Below are positions 1-9,084 of a stretch of DNA of 64,000 bases, in pieces (position 1 is the first letter of the stretch; each line of letters begins with the position of its first letter). The DNA comes from Deltaproteobacteria bacterium (lineage in GTDB: Bacteria > Desulfobacterota > Desulfobulbia > Desulfobulbales > SURF-16), in NCBI GenBank assembly GCA_016219175.1, contig JACRCD010000028.1, positions 62,001-126,000 on the forward strand, read 5' to 3'. The notes beneath the pieces were generated by a model that made no database searches, had not been told where the DNA came from, and saw nothing but the letters and a program-made list of their open reading frames with translations. Both the position numbers and the translations under genes were made by a program.

Positions 1-2
1 AA

Positions 3-356
3 AATCTGGACAGGCTGGCGGACATCCTGCCCCACGGCAAGATGCTGCGCCAGGCAACGGCGGCATTTGTCGTCTGCGGCGATATCAACAGAACCCACGA
101 CAGGCAAGAATCATACATGTTGCAGGATTTAAGCGCCGCCGTGGAAAATGTCCTGCTGGCAGCCGCCGCTTCGGGCCTTGGCGCCTGCTGGCTCGGGGTC
201 CATCCCCGTCAGGAAAGAATGGCGGGAATAATAAAGATGTTTCAGCTGCCGGACAATATTGTTCCCATGTGTGCCATCGCCTTAGGCTGGCCAGCCGAAA
301 AACCCGAGGCGCGCACCCGTTACAGAAGCGAATGCGTGCATAGGGAACGGTGGTAG
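3..356 (+). CDS. Nitroreductase family protein, C-terminal part
   Basis: The reading frame is open from the window edge and ends in TAG at 354-356, so the true start lies outside. About 117 residues are visible. The part reading KMLRQATAAFVVCGD, then a helical stretch ending SGLGACWLGVHP, then PDNIVPMCAIALGWPAEKPEA, is the usual C-terminal half of FMN-dependent nitroreductase-fold enzymes, including the late GWP motif. These reduce nitro compounds, quinones or flavins with NAD(P)H in the cytoplasm; the substrate cannot be read here. The gene converges on the FKBP gene with a 42-bp gap. The family call is good; the specific enzyme is unknown because the N-terminal FMN-binding half is missing. 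Confidence 0.8.
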   Translation, partial: NLDRLADILPHGKMLRQATAAFVVCGDINRTHDRQESYMLQDLSAAVENVLLAAAASGLGACWLGVHPRQERMAGIIKMFQLPDNIVPMCAIALGWPAEKPEARTRYRSECVHRERW

Positions 357-398
357 CAGACTGACATTTACACAAGGCCCGGCGGCTCTGGCCACGGG

Positions 399-827
399 TT
401 AAGCGATTGCCACCAGTTCGATGTCAAAGGTCAGATCCTTTCCCGCCAGCGGGGGATTGGCATCAAGGATGATGTGTTCATCCGTTATGTCGGCCACAGA
501 AACCATGACAGGTTCGCCATTGGGACCGTCCAGCTGCAGTCTCTGGCCAACTTCCGGATTCAGTCCAGGCGGCACCTGGTTCCTGGGAAAAGGCATCAGC
601 AGCTCCTCGTTACGCGGTCCATAGGCTTTATGGGCCGGAATGACCACATTTTTTGAATCTCCCAGGTTCATCCCGAGCACGGCTTCCTCAAATCCGGGAA
701 TTACCTGCCCGCTGCCAATGGTAAAACCTAAAGGATCACGCCCGGCGGAGGAGTCGAAGACACTCCCGTCATCAAATTTACCGGTGTAATGAATTTTAAC
801 GCTGTCCCCTTTTTTTGCCTCTGCCAT
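399..827 (-). CDS. FKBP-type peptidyl-prolyl isomerase, SlyD-like
   Basis: A 142-residue cytosolic protein. It opens with the FKBP strand KKGDSVKIHYTGKFDDGSVFDSS, followed by IGSGQVIPGFEEAVLGMNLGD, and then an inserted flap domain (AHKAYGPRNEELLMPFPRNQVP) typical of SlyD/FkpB proteins. It ends DLTFDIELVAIA without the His/Cys-rich metal-binding tail of E. coli SlyD. The expected function is cis-trans prolyl isomerisation and chaperoning of folding clients. Nothing ties it to the neighbouring regulators: it is transcribed away from 1299 across a 471-bp intergenic region. No signal peptide is visible. Confidence 0.93.
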   Translation of the reverse strand: MAEAKKGDSVKIHYTGKFDDGSVFDSSAGRDPLGFTIGSGQVIPGFEEAVLGMNLGDSKNVVIPAHKAYGPRNEELLMPFPRNQVPPGLNPEVGQRLQLDGPNGEPVMVSVADITDEHIILDANPPLAGKDLTFDIELVAIA

Positions 828-1149
828 ATCATGCTCCTGTTTCGCTGTTGATAATCTATAAATTTTTCCGGAGTCGTCTCTGTAAATTCACAGCTCCTTG
901 ACCACCCCTTGTTTTTGGCGGACCACTATAACATGAAAAAATCATAAAAGATACCGGTCATGTTCCCTTGACACGAATCCGCCAAAACCGGAGATCCGTT
1001 GCCGTTTGCCGGGAAGAACCCGCAGGCCACAAAGGGGAAACGTGTTAGCGGCGGATATATTAATATTTTTTGCGCATGCCGGTTGCATTTCACTGCCATT
1101 GATTATCTGTTTTTTAACAATTCGTACAAATAGCTGCCCCTCCCGCCAA

Positions 1150-1165
1150 TGGACAAATCCGGGCT
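1150..1165 (+). promoter_or_regulatory. Possible sigma-54 -24/-12 element
   Basis: TGGACAAATCCGGGCT has GG and GC separated by exactly 10 bases. The -24 box (TGGAC) and -12 box (GGGCT) are imperfect. It is listed mainly because its distance to the palindrome (16 bases) matches the 17 bases seen at 52566 and 56797. Confidence 0.35.
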
Positions 1166-1179
1166 CGGAATAAGCCCAT

Positions 1180-1196
1180 TGCGGCAATTTGCCACA
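1180..1196. promoter_or_regulatory. RegA/PrrA-like palindromic site 1
   Basis: TGCGGCAATTTGCCACA, an inverted repeat with GCGGC-N5-GCCAC arms. It is one of a family of sites in this window and lies 103 bp upstream of the sigma-54 activator start. Confidence 0.7.
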
Positions 1197-1298
1197 TTTC
1201 CGCAGCGATTATTCTGTGTTATTAGTAACTAAAGAATAAAATTCGAGCAGTGGGCCATCATCCTCATATCCGCTGTTGATACTACGGGGGGACATCTT

Positions 1299-3074
1299 AT
1301 GGTAAAATTACCCAAGAGCACGAAAACTCCCAAGGTGGAAGACGCAATTTTCATGGTGAATTCCGCCTGGGAGCTCATCTCCTTCAATCGGGCGGCCGAA
1401 GAACTTTTTGGCCTTAAATCAGAGGATGTGATCGGCAGAAACTGTCATGCGATTTTCGGCAGTGACAAACGGTTTGCCGAGCTTTTCTCCGCCCTCTGCC
1501 CCTCTGTTTCCGCGGGAAAGATTGTAACTGATTTCAATCTGGTCATTGAAAACCCTGAAAAAAACACCTTGGCAGCTGTGCTGGCCACCGCCGTGCCAAT
1601 TCCCGATAAGGAAGGAAAGCCATCAGGGGCCATTGTCATTTTCCAGGATGCCTCATCAAGCTCGATGTGCAACCGGATGATCATAGACAGTATAGCCGAT
1701 GGAGTATTCACTGTTGATCGCAACTGGAAAATCACCTCCTTTAATGCCGCGGCCGAAGCCGTCACCGGCTGGAAGAGAGAGGATGCCATCGGGAAATTCT
1801 GCGGAGATGTTTTTCATTCCAGTATCTGCGGGAAAAGCTGCGCCATCGCCCAGAGCCTCTATTCCGGCAAACCGGTCGCCAACCGCTCGATCACCATTGC
1901 CACTATTGAGGGCAACCGCATTCCCATCAGTATCTGCGCCTCCCCATTAACCGACCATGAGGGAAACATCATCGGCGGCGTTGAAACTTTCCGTGATCTT
2001 TCCGCCATCACCATGCTGCAGAAACAATTAAGCAAAAGCTACACCTTTGACGAAATAATCAGTAAAAGTACGGCAATGCAAAGAATATTCAGCATTCTCC
2101 CGGAAATTGCCCGCAGCCCGAGCAATGTGCTGATCCTAGGAGAAAGTGGGACAGGCAAGGAACTGGTGGCGAGGGCCATCTTTCACGCCAGCACAAGAAG
2201 CGAGGAACCGTTTGTGGCTGTCAACTGCGGGGCTTTGCCGGAAACCCTGCTTGAGTCCGAGCTGTTCGGTTACAAGGCCGGGGCCTTTACCGATGCCAAA
2301 CAAAATAAGCTGGGTCGCTTTGCCGCGGCGGAAAAAGGCACGCTCTTTCTTGATGAAATAGGTGACATCCCGCAATCCCTGCAGGTGAAACTTCTCAGGT
2401 TTCTGCAAAATAAAGTATATGAACCTCTGGGTTCCAATGTCCCGGTAAAGGCTGATGTCCGCATCATCACCGCCACAAACCGTGACCTGCGTGAGCTTGT
2501 CAATGCCGGACTGTTCCGGGAAGATCTTTTCTACCGGCTTAACGTGGTTAAAATCCACCTGCCCCCTTTGCGGGAGCGCATGGAGGACATTCCAATCCTG
2601 ATAGACCATTTCATCAAGCAATACAGCGCCCAGCAAGGAAAGGATATCGTGGGAATTTCCAGTGGGGCGCTGATTCTCCTTATGCGCTACAACTTTCCCG
2701 GCAATATCAGGGAACTTGAAAATATCATAGAATATGCTTTTATTCTCTGCGAGGGAGGTCTTATTCAACCTGAACATCTTCCCGAACCCTTTGGGGTGCC
2801 TGCCGCAAAAACCGAAGGGGCCGACCGGAAGCCGACATCAGGCGGCAAGGGTCTGCAAACCCTCGAAGAAATCGAAAAACAAGCAATTTATATGGCGCTG
2901 GAGCGAAACAGCTGGAAACGGATGGCAACCTGCCGCGAACTGGCGATTTCAAAAGACACCTTGCGCAGAAAAATAACCCGGTTCAATCTGGAAAGTGAGT
3001 TTGACAAAAAACTGGACGAGTTAACAGACGATCATTTTTACAGTAACATGCAGGGAAGCCCCACTCATATATAA
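1299..3074 (+). CDS. PAS-PAS sigma-54-dependent transcriptional activator (orphan)
   Basis: A 591-residue NtrC-family activator without a receiver domain. Two PAS domains (about 10-120 and 125-245) are followed by the AAA+ domain with Walker A GESGTGKELVAR, Walker B LFLDEIGD, and a C-terminal Fis-type helix-turn-helix (RELAISKDTLRRKI). It would sense a small ligand or redox state through PAS and drive sigma-54 promoters. The loop contacting sigma-54 reads GAFTDA instead of GAFTGA. The PAS2 segment carries a Cys cluster (SSICGKSC) that could be redox-active. The ATG at 1299 is preceded by a G-rich ribosome site. A palindromic site lies 103 bp upstream. Targets are not shown by sequence; the good sigma-54 promoters at 13280, 33283, 52566 and 56797 are candidates. 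Confidence 0.92.
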   Translation: MVKLPKSTKTPKVEDAIFMVNSAWELISFNRAAEELFGLKSEDVIGRNCHAIFGSDKRFAELFSALCPSVSAGKIVTDFNLVIENPEKNTLAAVLATAVPIPDKEGKPSGAIVIFQDASSSSMCNRMIIDSIADGVFTVDRNWKITSFNAAAEAVTGWKREDAIGKFCGDVFHSSICGKSCAIAQSLYSGKPVANRSITIATIEGNRIPISICASPLTDHEGNIIGGVETFRDLSAITMLQKQLSKSYTFDEIISKSTAMQRIFSILPEIARSPSNVLILGESGTGKELVARAIFHASTRSEEPFVAVNCGALPETLLESELFGYKAGAFTDAKQNKLGRFAAAEKGTLFLDEIGDIPQSLQVKLLRFLQNKVYEPLGSNVPVKADVRIITATNRDLRELVNAGLFREDLFYRLNVVKIHLPPLRERMEDIPILIDHFIKQYSAQQGKDIVGISSGALILLMRYNFPGNIRELENIIEYAFILCEGGLIQPEHLPEPFGVPAAKTEGADRKPTSGGKGLQTLEEIEKQAIYMALERNSWKRMATCRELAISKDTLRRKITRFNLESEFDKKLDELTDDHFYSNMQGSPTHI

Positions 3075-3546
3075 CCGCCCATCCGGCAAACGTTTCACGC
3101 AAAAAAACGAACCAGGTAAAGTTGATGAATCCGTAAAAAGTCTGCGCCAAAGCCCGGATGGCTCCGTAACAAAAACAGTTTCTCCGCCCAAAGAGCAAGA
3201 ATCTGACAATCTATCGAATCTCTTTTCATCTCTTCTAAGCCTGGCGGGCACCATTTTCATTTCGTCTTCACTTTCAGGCAGCGGCAGACGTTCGCTTTTT
3301 ACTCTGTCATGATTTTCTCCGGAATCAGGAAACTGCCATGTTCCTTTATAGCATTGCAGATATTTTCAACGGCATTGCCGCAACAGCGACCGGCAATGGC
3401 GGCGAAACAGGCAGGGGAGGCGGTTACTCAGCTGAAAATATTTAAGCTCCACGGACACTTACTGGACAAAAAAAAACCGAAAGCTTAAGATAACACTGTT
3501 TATCTACATATCTTTTTTAGATTTTTTCCGGAGGGGAGATCTGTCA
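3075..3546. other. Intergenic region with a truncated repeat element
   Basis: It holds the left-end fragment of the inverted-repeat element (3123-3174, listed separately). The rest (3180-3546) shows no convincing ORF. A half-palindrome (CATTGCCGCA) near 3373 has no matching left arm and was not called as a site. Confidence 0.6.
3123..3174 (+). repeat. Truncated copy of the MITE-like element
   Basis: These 52 bases align with the left end of the full element at 18235-18286 with 7 mismatches by hand count, including the TGATGA...CGTAAAAAGTC terminus. Similarity stops after GTAACAAAA and no right inverted repeat follows, so this is a decayed or partial copy. Confidence 0.75.
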
Positions 3547-4959
3547 ATGGGTATCCGTAAAAAAGTCCTGGCCGGCATTGGCTTAGTCTCCGTCTGCCTG
3601 ACATTTATTTTCTATTTATTTTTTAAGGATTTCATTCTCAAAAATTTTGACACCATCGAAGAGACTTTTGTCCGCGACAACCTTTCCCGCATCAAGGCAA
3701 CCATTCAAGACCAGGCTTGGTCGCTTGATACAATCACCCATGACTGGGCCAGCTGGGACGACTGTTATAACTTCGTCAGAGATCGCAACAAGGAATTTGA
3801 GGAGACAAATGTTGTCAAGGCCTCCTTCACCTCCAGCCTCAACATTGAATATATGCTTTTTTTTGACACGGACGGCAAGCTTGTTTATGGCACATGCCTT
3901 GATCCCCAACAACAGACCTTGATCCCGGTCCCATCCCAGCTGCTCTCCCAACTTACCAGTCACGACGAAAGCCTCTTCCGCCACCCCGGCACTGACAGCC
4001 ACGGCATCGGTCTTATCAAGCTTGCCGATATGATATTCCTCATATCAGCCCGGCCTATCCTGAAAAGTGATGGGCAAGGACCACCCCGGGGCACTCTGAT
4101 CATGATGCGCATGTTAAATGAGCCACGGATCGGTTCGATAAAAACCATAACGAACCTCGATTTCACCCTGCATGCCATACATTCTCCTCTGCCCCATGCT
4201 GATTCGTTTGCCATACTCGGCCCCCTCCTGCAAAACCCGGACAGCTTCATCACTAAACCATTGAGCCAGCATGAAATTGGTGGATACGGCGCCGTAAAAG
4301 ACATCTTTGATCAACCTCTCCTCCTTCTCCGGCTGATTACTCCACGGGATATCCACATTCAGGGGCAGCGGACCCTATCCTATCTCCTCTGGACATCCAT
4401 CTTAACAGGTATCATTTTTGCCCTTGTCATTTTTATCATGCTGGACAGAATGGTCCTGCAAAAAATAGCCGTATTGAATCAGGGGGTACTGAAAATCAGT
4501 AAAGCCGCTCAACCGGCCTACCGAGTGCAAGTGTCAGGCATGGACGAGCTGGCCAGTCTTTCCATATCAATCAATACCATGCTTGATGCCATTGATAAAA
4601 ATCAGCTTGAACTGAAGGAAAAAGAAGTACGTTTACGCACCATAGCTGAATTTACGCGATCCGGTCTCTTTATCACCCAGGGACATAAACTCATTTATGT
4701 CAATTCAGTCATGGAATTGATTACAGGATACACCTCCGAAGAACTCTTCAGTATGAACTGGTGGGATATCTTTCATGCTGATTATCGGGGGTACCTGCGT
4801 GCTAAAATCATGGAGGCCCAAAAGGTCGGCTCTCCTCCAGAGCAATATGAAGTGATGATTACAAAAAAAACAGGGGAAGAGGGATGGCTGGATTTACGCA
4901 TCAAACATGTTACCTATCAGGGGAATCCGGCAAGTTTCGGGGTCTGCACGGATCTGTGA
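3547..4959 (+). CDS. CHASE4-HAMP-PAS membrane sensor lacking an output domain
   Basis: A 470-residue protein. It has an N-terminal transmembrane segment (about 7-27), a periplasmic CHASE4-like domain (WSLDTITHDWASWDDCYNFV is the typical opening), a second membrane segment near 280-302, a HAMP region, and a PAS domain (about 360-470). The protein stops at FGVCTDL, where a PAS domain normally runs on into ITERK and a GGDEF, EAL or kinase module. No continuation was recognised in any frame after 4960. It is either a sensor acting through a partner or, more likely, a truncated kinase or cyclase. The ATG at 3547 follows GGAGGGGAGATCTGTCA, a strong ribosome site. Confidence 0.82.
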   Translation: MGIRKKVLAGIGLVSVCLTFIFYLFFKDFILKNFDTIEETFVRDNLSRIKATIQDQAWSLDTITHDWASWDDCYNFVRDRNKEFEETNVVKASFTSSLNIEYMLFFDTDGKLVYGTCLDPQQQTLIPVPSQLLSQLTSHDESLFRHPGTDSHGIGLIKLADMIFLISARPILKSDGQGPPRGTLIMMRMLNEPRIGSIKTITNLDFTLHAIHSPLPHADSFAILGPLLQNPDSFITKPLSQHEIGGYGAVKDIFDQPLLLLRLITPRDIHIQGQRTLSYLLWTSILTGIIFALVIFIMLDRMVLQKIAVLNQGVLKISKAAQPAYRVQVSGMDELASLSISINTMLDAIDKNQLELKEKEVRLRTIAEFTRSGLFITQGHKLIYVNSVMELITGYTSEELFSMNWWDIFHADYRGYLRAKIMEAQKVGSPPEQYEVMITKKTGEEGWLDLRIKHVTYQGNPASFGVCTDL

Positions 4960-5312
4960 CAGTTCACCTTCGTCACCTTGTCTTGAAGCGCGGCCTGGAT
5001 TACCCGGGTATCCATCAGAGCATCCAGGGGGAAGTCTCCTATGGCAGGAAATTTGCTTTAGATTTTCCATAAGCGGTTACCGCCGGCATGGTTGCCTCTC
5101 TGCGATAAATTTTTCTGTAACCGGTATGATTCCATCATCGCTATAAAAGGTAATGTTATCGAAGTCTTAAAGAGGATGTTAATGATAAGAGACACAGAGA
5201 GGAGCCTGAGCCGCATTCCAAACCAACGATACACCCGCAAGGGTGCAACAAGTTACGTCTGAAAAGCCGGTTGATCGTTTTTTGCAAACCGCTAAAGAGA
5301 GAAAACCCGCCT
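4960..5312. other. Gap after the truncated sensor
   Basis: I searched for the missing output domain of the preceding sensor and recognised none. Short open frames exist but show no GGDEF, EAL or kinase motifs. A TTG-initiated extension of the next kinase begins at 5271 but was not preferred. Confidence 0.5.
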
Positions 5313-7376
5313 ATGCCTGACAGCAACAAATCAAAAAAAGAACTTCTTGATGAATTAACGCTATTAAAATCCAGAATTGCCCAACTGGACCAAAAAACTA
5401 CCAGTGCCAAAACCGGGTATTTCGACTGGACCAGAAAATATCAATTTTTTGAATCATTCATTGACGAGCTTATTGAGCCGCTCATTGTCATTGACACGAA
5501 CTATCAGGTTAAATATGCCAACAAAGCGGCCTGCCAAATTTCAGGCTCCGATTTCTCTTTCTGCAATCAAAAAAATATCCCCTGCCACAAACTGCTCTTC
5601 AGATCAGACATAAAATGTGACGAGGCCGGTCAGAGTTGCCTGCTAACCAAAGTAATCCAGGGAGGAAGACATGCCACCATAGATTACACGGTGAAACTGG
5701 AAAACGGAGAAACAATCATATATGAAATTCTCGGTTCACCCATATGGGAAAAAGATGGAAGCGTGCTTGGCATGGTTGCGACCATTCGGGATGTTACTCA
5801 ACACCGCACTGACCAGAAAATGCTTGAAAGCGGGCATGATTTCCTTGAACTGCGCGTCCAGGAAAGGATGTCGGAACTGATCGATTTGAATCAGGCCCTC
5901 CGCCAGGAAATCCGGGAACGCCAGGAAACCGAACAGAGACTGCGCTGGTCCAAAGAACAGGCGGAACTCATCTACGAACTTTCCCCCTGTGCAATTTTTA
6001 CAGTTAATTCAGAGCGTTACGTGACATCCTGGAATAAAAAGGCGGAAGAGATAAGCGGTTACTCAGTTGAAGAAATAAAAGGCAGGAAATGCCTCATCTT
6101 CTGCTCCCAGCCGTGCCGACTCTTTTCCACCGATACAGAAAAACCTATCATCAACTTTGAATGCACCTTGCTGACCAAGGACGGCCGTAAATTAGTCATT
6201 ACCAAAAACTCGGACGTTCTGCGCGATCCAAGCGGCAAGATTATTGGGGGCATCGAATCCTTTGAGGATGTCACTCAGCAGAAAAAAATGGATATGATGC
6301 TGCGCGCGGAAAGAGACAAAATTCAGGGAATGATTGCCGCAACCAGACAAGGTCTTCATATTTTAAATTCCAATTATGAGATCGAGTTTCAAAACGACTT
6401 CCTGAAGAAAATATTCGGCGACCAGATCGGCTCAAAGTGCTATGAGGTATACAAACAACGGTCCGAGCCGTGCGTCAACTGCCGCATGCACAGTGTCATA
6501 CAGAACAACCAGATAGAGCATGCGGATGAAGACATCATCTTCTCCGGCAAACATTACAGTCAGAGTTACGCCCCGTTCAAGGATACAGACGGGCAGACCA
6601 AATGCCTGATCCTGCTGCGGGATATTACCGTCGAAAAGGCCAACCGGGCCAAAACCCTGCGCACGGCACAGCTTGCCTCAATCGGTGAACTTGCAGCCGG
6701 GGTGGCCCATGAAATAAACAACCCGATCAACGGTATCATTAATTACGCCCAGATTGTCATGGATGACACCGTAGCGGACGACCCCAGGAATATCCTCCTG
6801 CGGCGTCTGATTAATGAAGGAGAGCGCGTAGCTGATATTGTCAGCAAGCTTCTTGCCTTCGCCAGGCAAAGCGATGATGAAAAAGATTCTTTTGAAGAGA
6901 TTGCCATAAGAAATACCCTGGAAAACTCATTATCCCTTTTTCAGCATCAATTTCTTAAAGACGGGATCATGACAACAATTACTATCCCGCCGGATATTCC
7001 GCTGCTGCGTGTTCATCCCCATCAGCTCCAGCAGGTTTTTGTCAATCTTCTCAGCAATGCCAAACACGCTTTAAACGACCGGTACAAAGGGCCGGATCCG
7101 GACAAACTTCTGGAGATCACTGCCAGATTGATATGCGCGCATGAACGCAATCAGGTCAAAATCACCTTTACTGACCATGGCACAGGTATTCCGCAACAGA
7201 ATATCAATATGGTTTTCAATCCTTTTTATTCAACCAAAAAACCTGGAGAAGGGACAGGTCTGGGGCTAAGCATCAGCCAGGGTATAATCCAAAGTTTTCA
7301 GGGACAGATGTCCATAGAAAGCGAGTTCGGGAAATTTACCCAGGTGATCATTGAGCTTCCGGTGCCGGCAAACTGA
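5313..7376 (+). CDS. Soluble PAS histidine kinase (three PAS domains)
   Basis: The ATG at 5313 gives 687 residues beginning MPDSNKSKKELLDEL, a common helical opening in such kinases, with AAAGAGAG upstream; the longer TTG start at 5271 is less likely. Order: PAS1 (about 45-155), coiled coil (about 165-210), PAS2 (about 215-325), PAS3 (about 335-440), HisKA with H466 in GVAHEINNPINGI, and an HATPase (LLSNAKHALND, DHGTGIP, GEGTGLGLSIS). No membrane segment is present, so it senses cytoplasmic signals. PAS1 and PAS3 are rich in cysteine (for example SEPCVNC), which suggests redox or metal sensing. It is followed 1 bp later by a close paralog and then by a sigma-54 response regulator, its probable partner. 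Confidence 0.9.
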   Translation: MPDSNKSKKELLDELTLLKSRIAQLDQKTTSAKTGYFDWTRKYQFFESFIDELIEPLIVIDTNYQVKYANKAACQISGSDFSFCNQKNIPCHKLLFRSDIKCDEAGQSCLLTKVIQGGRHATIDYTVKLENGETIIYEILGSPIWEKDGSVLGMVATIRDVTQHRTDQKMLESGHDFLELRVQERMSELIDLNQALRQEIRERQETEQRLRWSKEQAELIYELSPCAIFTVNSERYVTSWNKKAEEISGYSVEEIKGRKCLIFCSQPCRLFSTDTEKPIINFECTLLTKDGRKLVITKNSDVLRDPSGKIIGGIESFEDVTQQKKMDMMLRAERDKIQGMIAATRQGLHILNSNYEIEFQNDFLKKIFGDQIGSKCYEVYKQRSEPCVNCRMHSVIQNNQIEHADEDIIFSGKHYSQSYAPFKDTDGQTKCLILLRDITVEKANRAKTLRTAQLASIGELAAGVAHEINNPINGIINYAQIVMDDTVADDPRNILLRRLINEGERVADIVSKLLAFARQSDDEKDSFEEIAIRNTLENSLSLFQHQFLKDGIMTTITIPPDIPLLRVHPHQLQQVFVNLLSNAKHALNDRYKGPDPDKLLEITARLICAHERNQVKITFTDHGTGIPQQNINMVFNPFYSTKKPGEGTGLGLSISQGIIQSFQGQMSIESEFGKFTQVIIELPVPAN

Positions 7377-7407
7377 CATGTCCGCCAAAGATCAGGAGAA
7401 AAAGAAA

Positions 7408-9084
7408 ATGAAACTTTCCGCATGTGCAAATGACAATCAAACAATCCCCAAGGGTGACGACAGAGACCTTCTGGTTTCTCTTAATAAGCAGTTCCAGTTT
7501 CTTTCATCCATTATAGACGAGGTTGTGGACCCGATCATTGTCATCGGCACTGATTTCAGGGTAAAATTTGCCAACCGGGCCGCCTGCAATTTCGCTAGGG
7601 ATAATGCATGCGTGCACGCAACAGAGCCGTTCTGCCATAAGTTGATCTTTGATTCAGACATACCATGCAATAAAGCGGGGAGAATCTGCCCGCTGATCAT
7701 GGTCCTTGAAAGTGACTCCACTGCCATCATAGAAATAGAATACACCAAGCCCAATGGCATGAAGCGGCTCTTTGAGGTACAGGCATCTCCTCTTAACAAC
7801 AAGGATGGCGAATTTCTTGGAATTGTCGAGTCATTCAGGGATGTTACCGAGAGGAATAAATATGCCGACATGCTGGAAAAAGGTCATCAGGAATTGGAAC
7901 AGCGAGTTTTTGAACGGACAGAGGAATTAGTTAAAAGCAACGAGATTCTTGCCGAGCAGATCAGCCGGCGTCAGGACATGGAAAAAATCCTCCGGGCTGA
8001 GAGGGATAAATTTCACTGTATGCTCATGGCTATGAAACAGGGAATGAACATCCTCAATACCGATTTTATCATTGAATTCCAAAACGATGTTCTCCTTGAG
8101 CTGCTTGGCGACACTATCGGTCATAACTGCTTTGCCATGTATAAACAGCGTACTCAGCCATGTAAGCCGTGTTTGATGACTGAAGCCATCAGAACCAATC
8201 AGGTGCAACGCGCCGAGGAGCTCATGTCAAATGGCCGCTATATCAGCCAGAGCTACTCACCCTTCACTGATATAGACGGGAAAACAAAATGCCTCATCCT
8301 GCTTAACGATATCACCGAGGAGAAGGCGTATGCGGCTAAAAAAATCAGAACCAGTCAACTTGCCTCCATCGGTGAACTCGCCGCCGGAGTTGCTCACGAA
8401 ATCAACAATCCCATTAATGGCATCATCAATTATGCCCAGATTCTTCTTGATGACAGCAAAGACAAGGAAGCAATCTCTCCGATTCTGAATCGAATCATCA
8501 CGGAGGGTGAACGAATTGCCGATATTGTCAGCAAGCTTCTCTCTTTTGCTCGCCAGGGGGATGACGACAGCCAGACATATATGGTAACATCCGTGCCCGA
8601 GGCATTAGAAAATTCACTCTCCCTGGTCCAGCATCAGCTGGTCAAAGATGGCATAATTATTGCTAAAAACATCCAACCAGATGTCCCGACTATCTGGGTG
8701 CATCCGCAACAGCTCGAACAGGTTATTATTAATCTCTTCAGTAATGCGCGCTATGCGCTTAATGAAAAATTCAAAGGGAAAAACAAAAACAAACGCCTTG
8801 ACCTGAAAGTGCACCCTATAGAATTGGCAGGAAAAACATACGTACGCATCTCCATCAAAGATTATGGAATAGGTATCCCTGCTGAAATAATCGATTCTGT
8901 CTGCAATCCTTTCTTCTCCACCAAAAAATCAGGAGAGGGAACAGGACTGGGACTGAGCATCAGCCAGGGGTTAGTTAAGAATTTCAACGGCTTTTTGAGG
9001 ATCAACAGCGAACCGGGGCAGTATACCGACATCATGGTCGATCTGCCCGCTTACACAGGTGATCGGCATGATGGACAGCAATGA
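7408..9084 (+). CDS. Soluble PAS histidine kinase (two PAS domains), paralog of the preceding gene
   Basis: The start at 7408 is chosen because AGGAG lies 10 bases upstream; ATG 7378 and TTG 7351 are in-frame alternatives. It has 558 residues: a cysteine-rich PAS (about 30-150), coiled coil, a second PAS (about 200-310) with TQPCKPC, HisKA with H330 in GVAHEINNPINGI, and an HATPase ending GEGTGLGLSISQG. The second PAS and kinase core are closely similar to those of the gene before it, apart from one missing PAS domain, which points to tandem duplication. The 3' end overlaps the start of the sigma-54 response regulator, implying translational coupling and a shared phosphorelay. Confidence 0.9.
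   Translation: MKLSACANDNQTIPKGDDRDLLVSLNKQFQFLSSIIDEVVDPIIVIGTDFRVKFANRAACNFARDNACVHATEPFCHKLIFDSDIPCNKAGRICPLIMVLESDSTAIIEIEYTKPNGMKRLFEVQASPLNNKDGEFLGIVESFRDVTERNKYADMLEKGHQELEQRVFERTEELVKSNEILAEQISRRQDMEKILRAERDKFHCMLMAMKQGMNILNTDFIIEFQNDVLLELLGDTIGHNCFAMYKQRTQPCKPCLMTEAIRTNQVQRAEELMSNGRYISQSYSPFTDIDGKTKCLILLNDITEEKAYAAKKIRTSQLASIGELAAGVAHEINNPINGIINYAQILLDDSKDKEAISPILNRIITEGERIADIVSKLLSFARQGDDDSQTYMVTSVPEALENSLSLVQHQLVKDGIIIAKNIQPDVPTIWVHPQQLEQVIINLFSNARYALNEKFKGKNKNKRLDLKVHPIELAGKTYVRISIKDYGIGIPAEIIDSVCNPFFSTKKSGEGTGLGLSISQGLVKNFNGFLRINSEPGQYTDIMVDLPAYTGDRHDGQQ

Larger units (their letters stand above)
828..1298. other. Intergenic region between divergent genes
   Basis: It holds the promoters of the FKBP gene (minus) and the sigma-54 activator (plus). 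On the plus side there is a weak sigma-54-like element at 1150-1165 and a palindromic site at 1180-1196, listed separately. An AT-rich stretch follows at about 1210-1250. No convincing ORF was seen. Confidence 0.6.

Noticed and set aside
3361-3385. Additional palindromic regulatory site in the gap after the first activator
   Set aside because: Only the right half (TTGCCGCA) matches; the left half does not.
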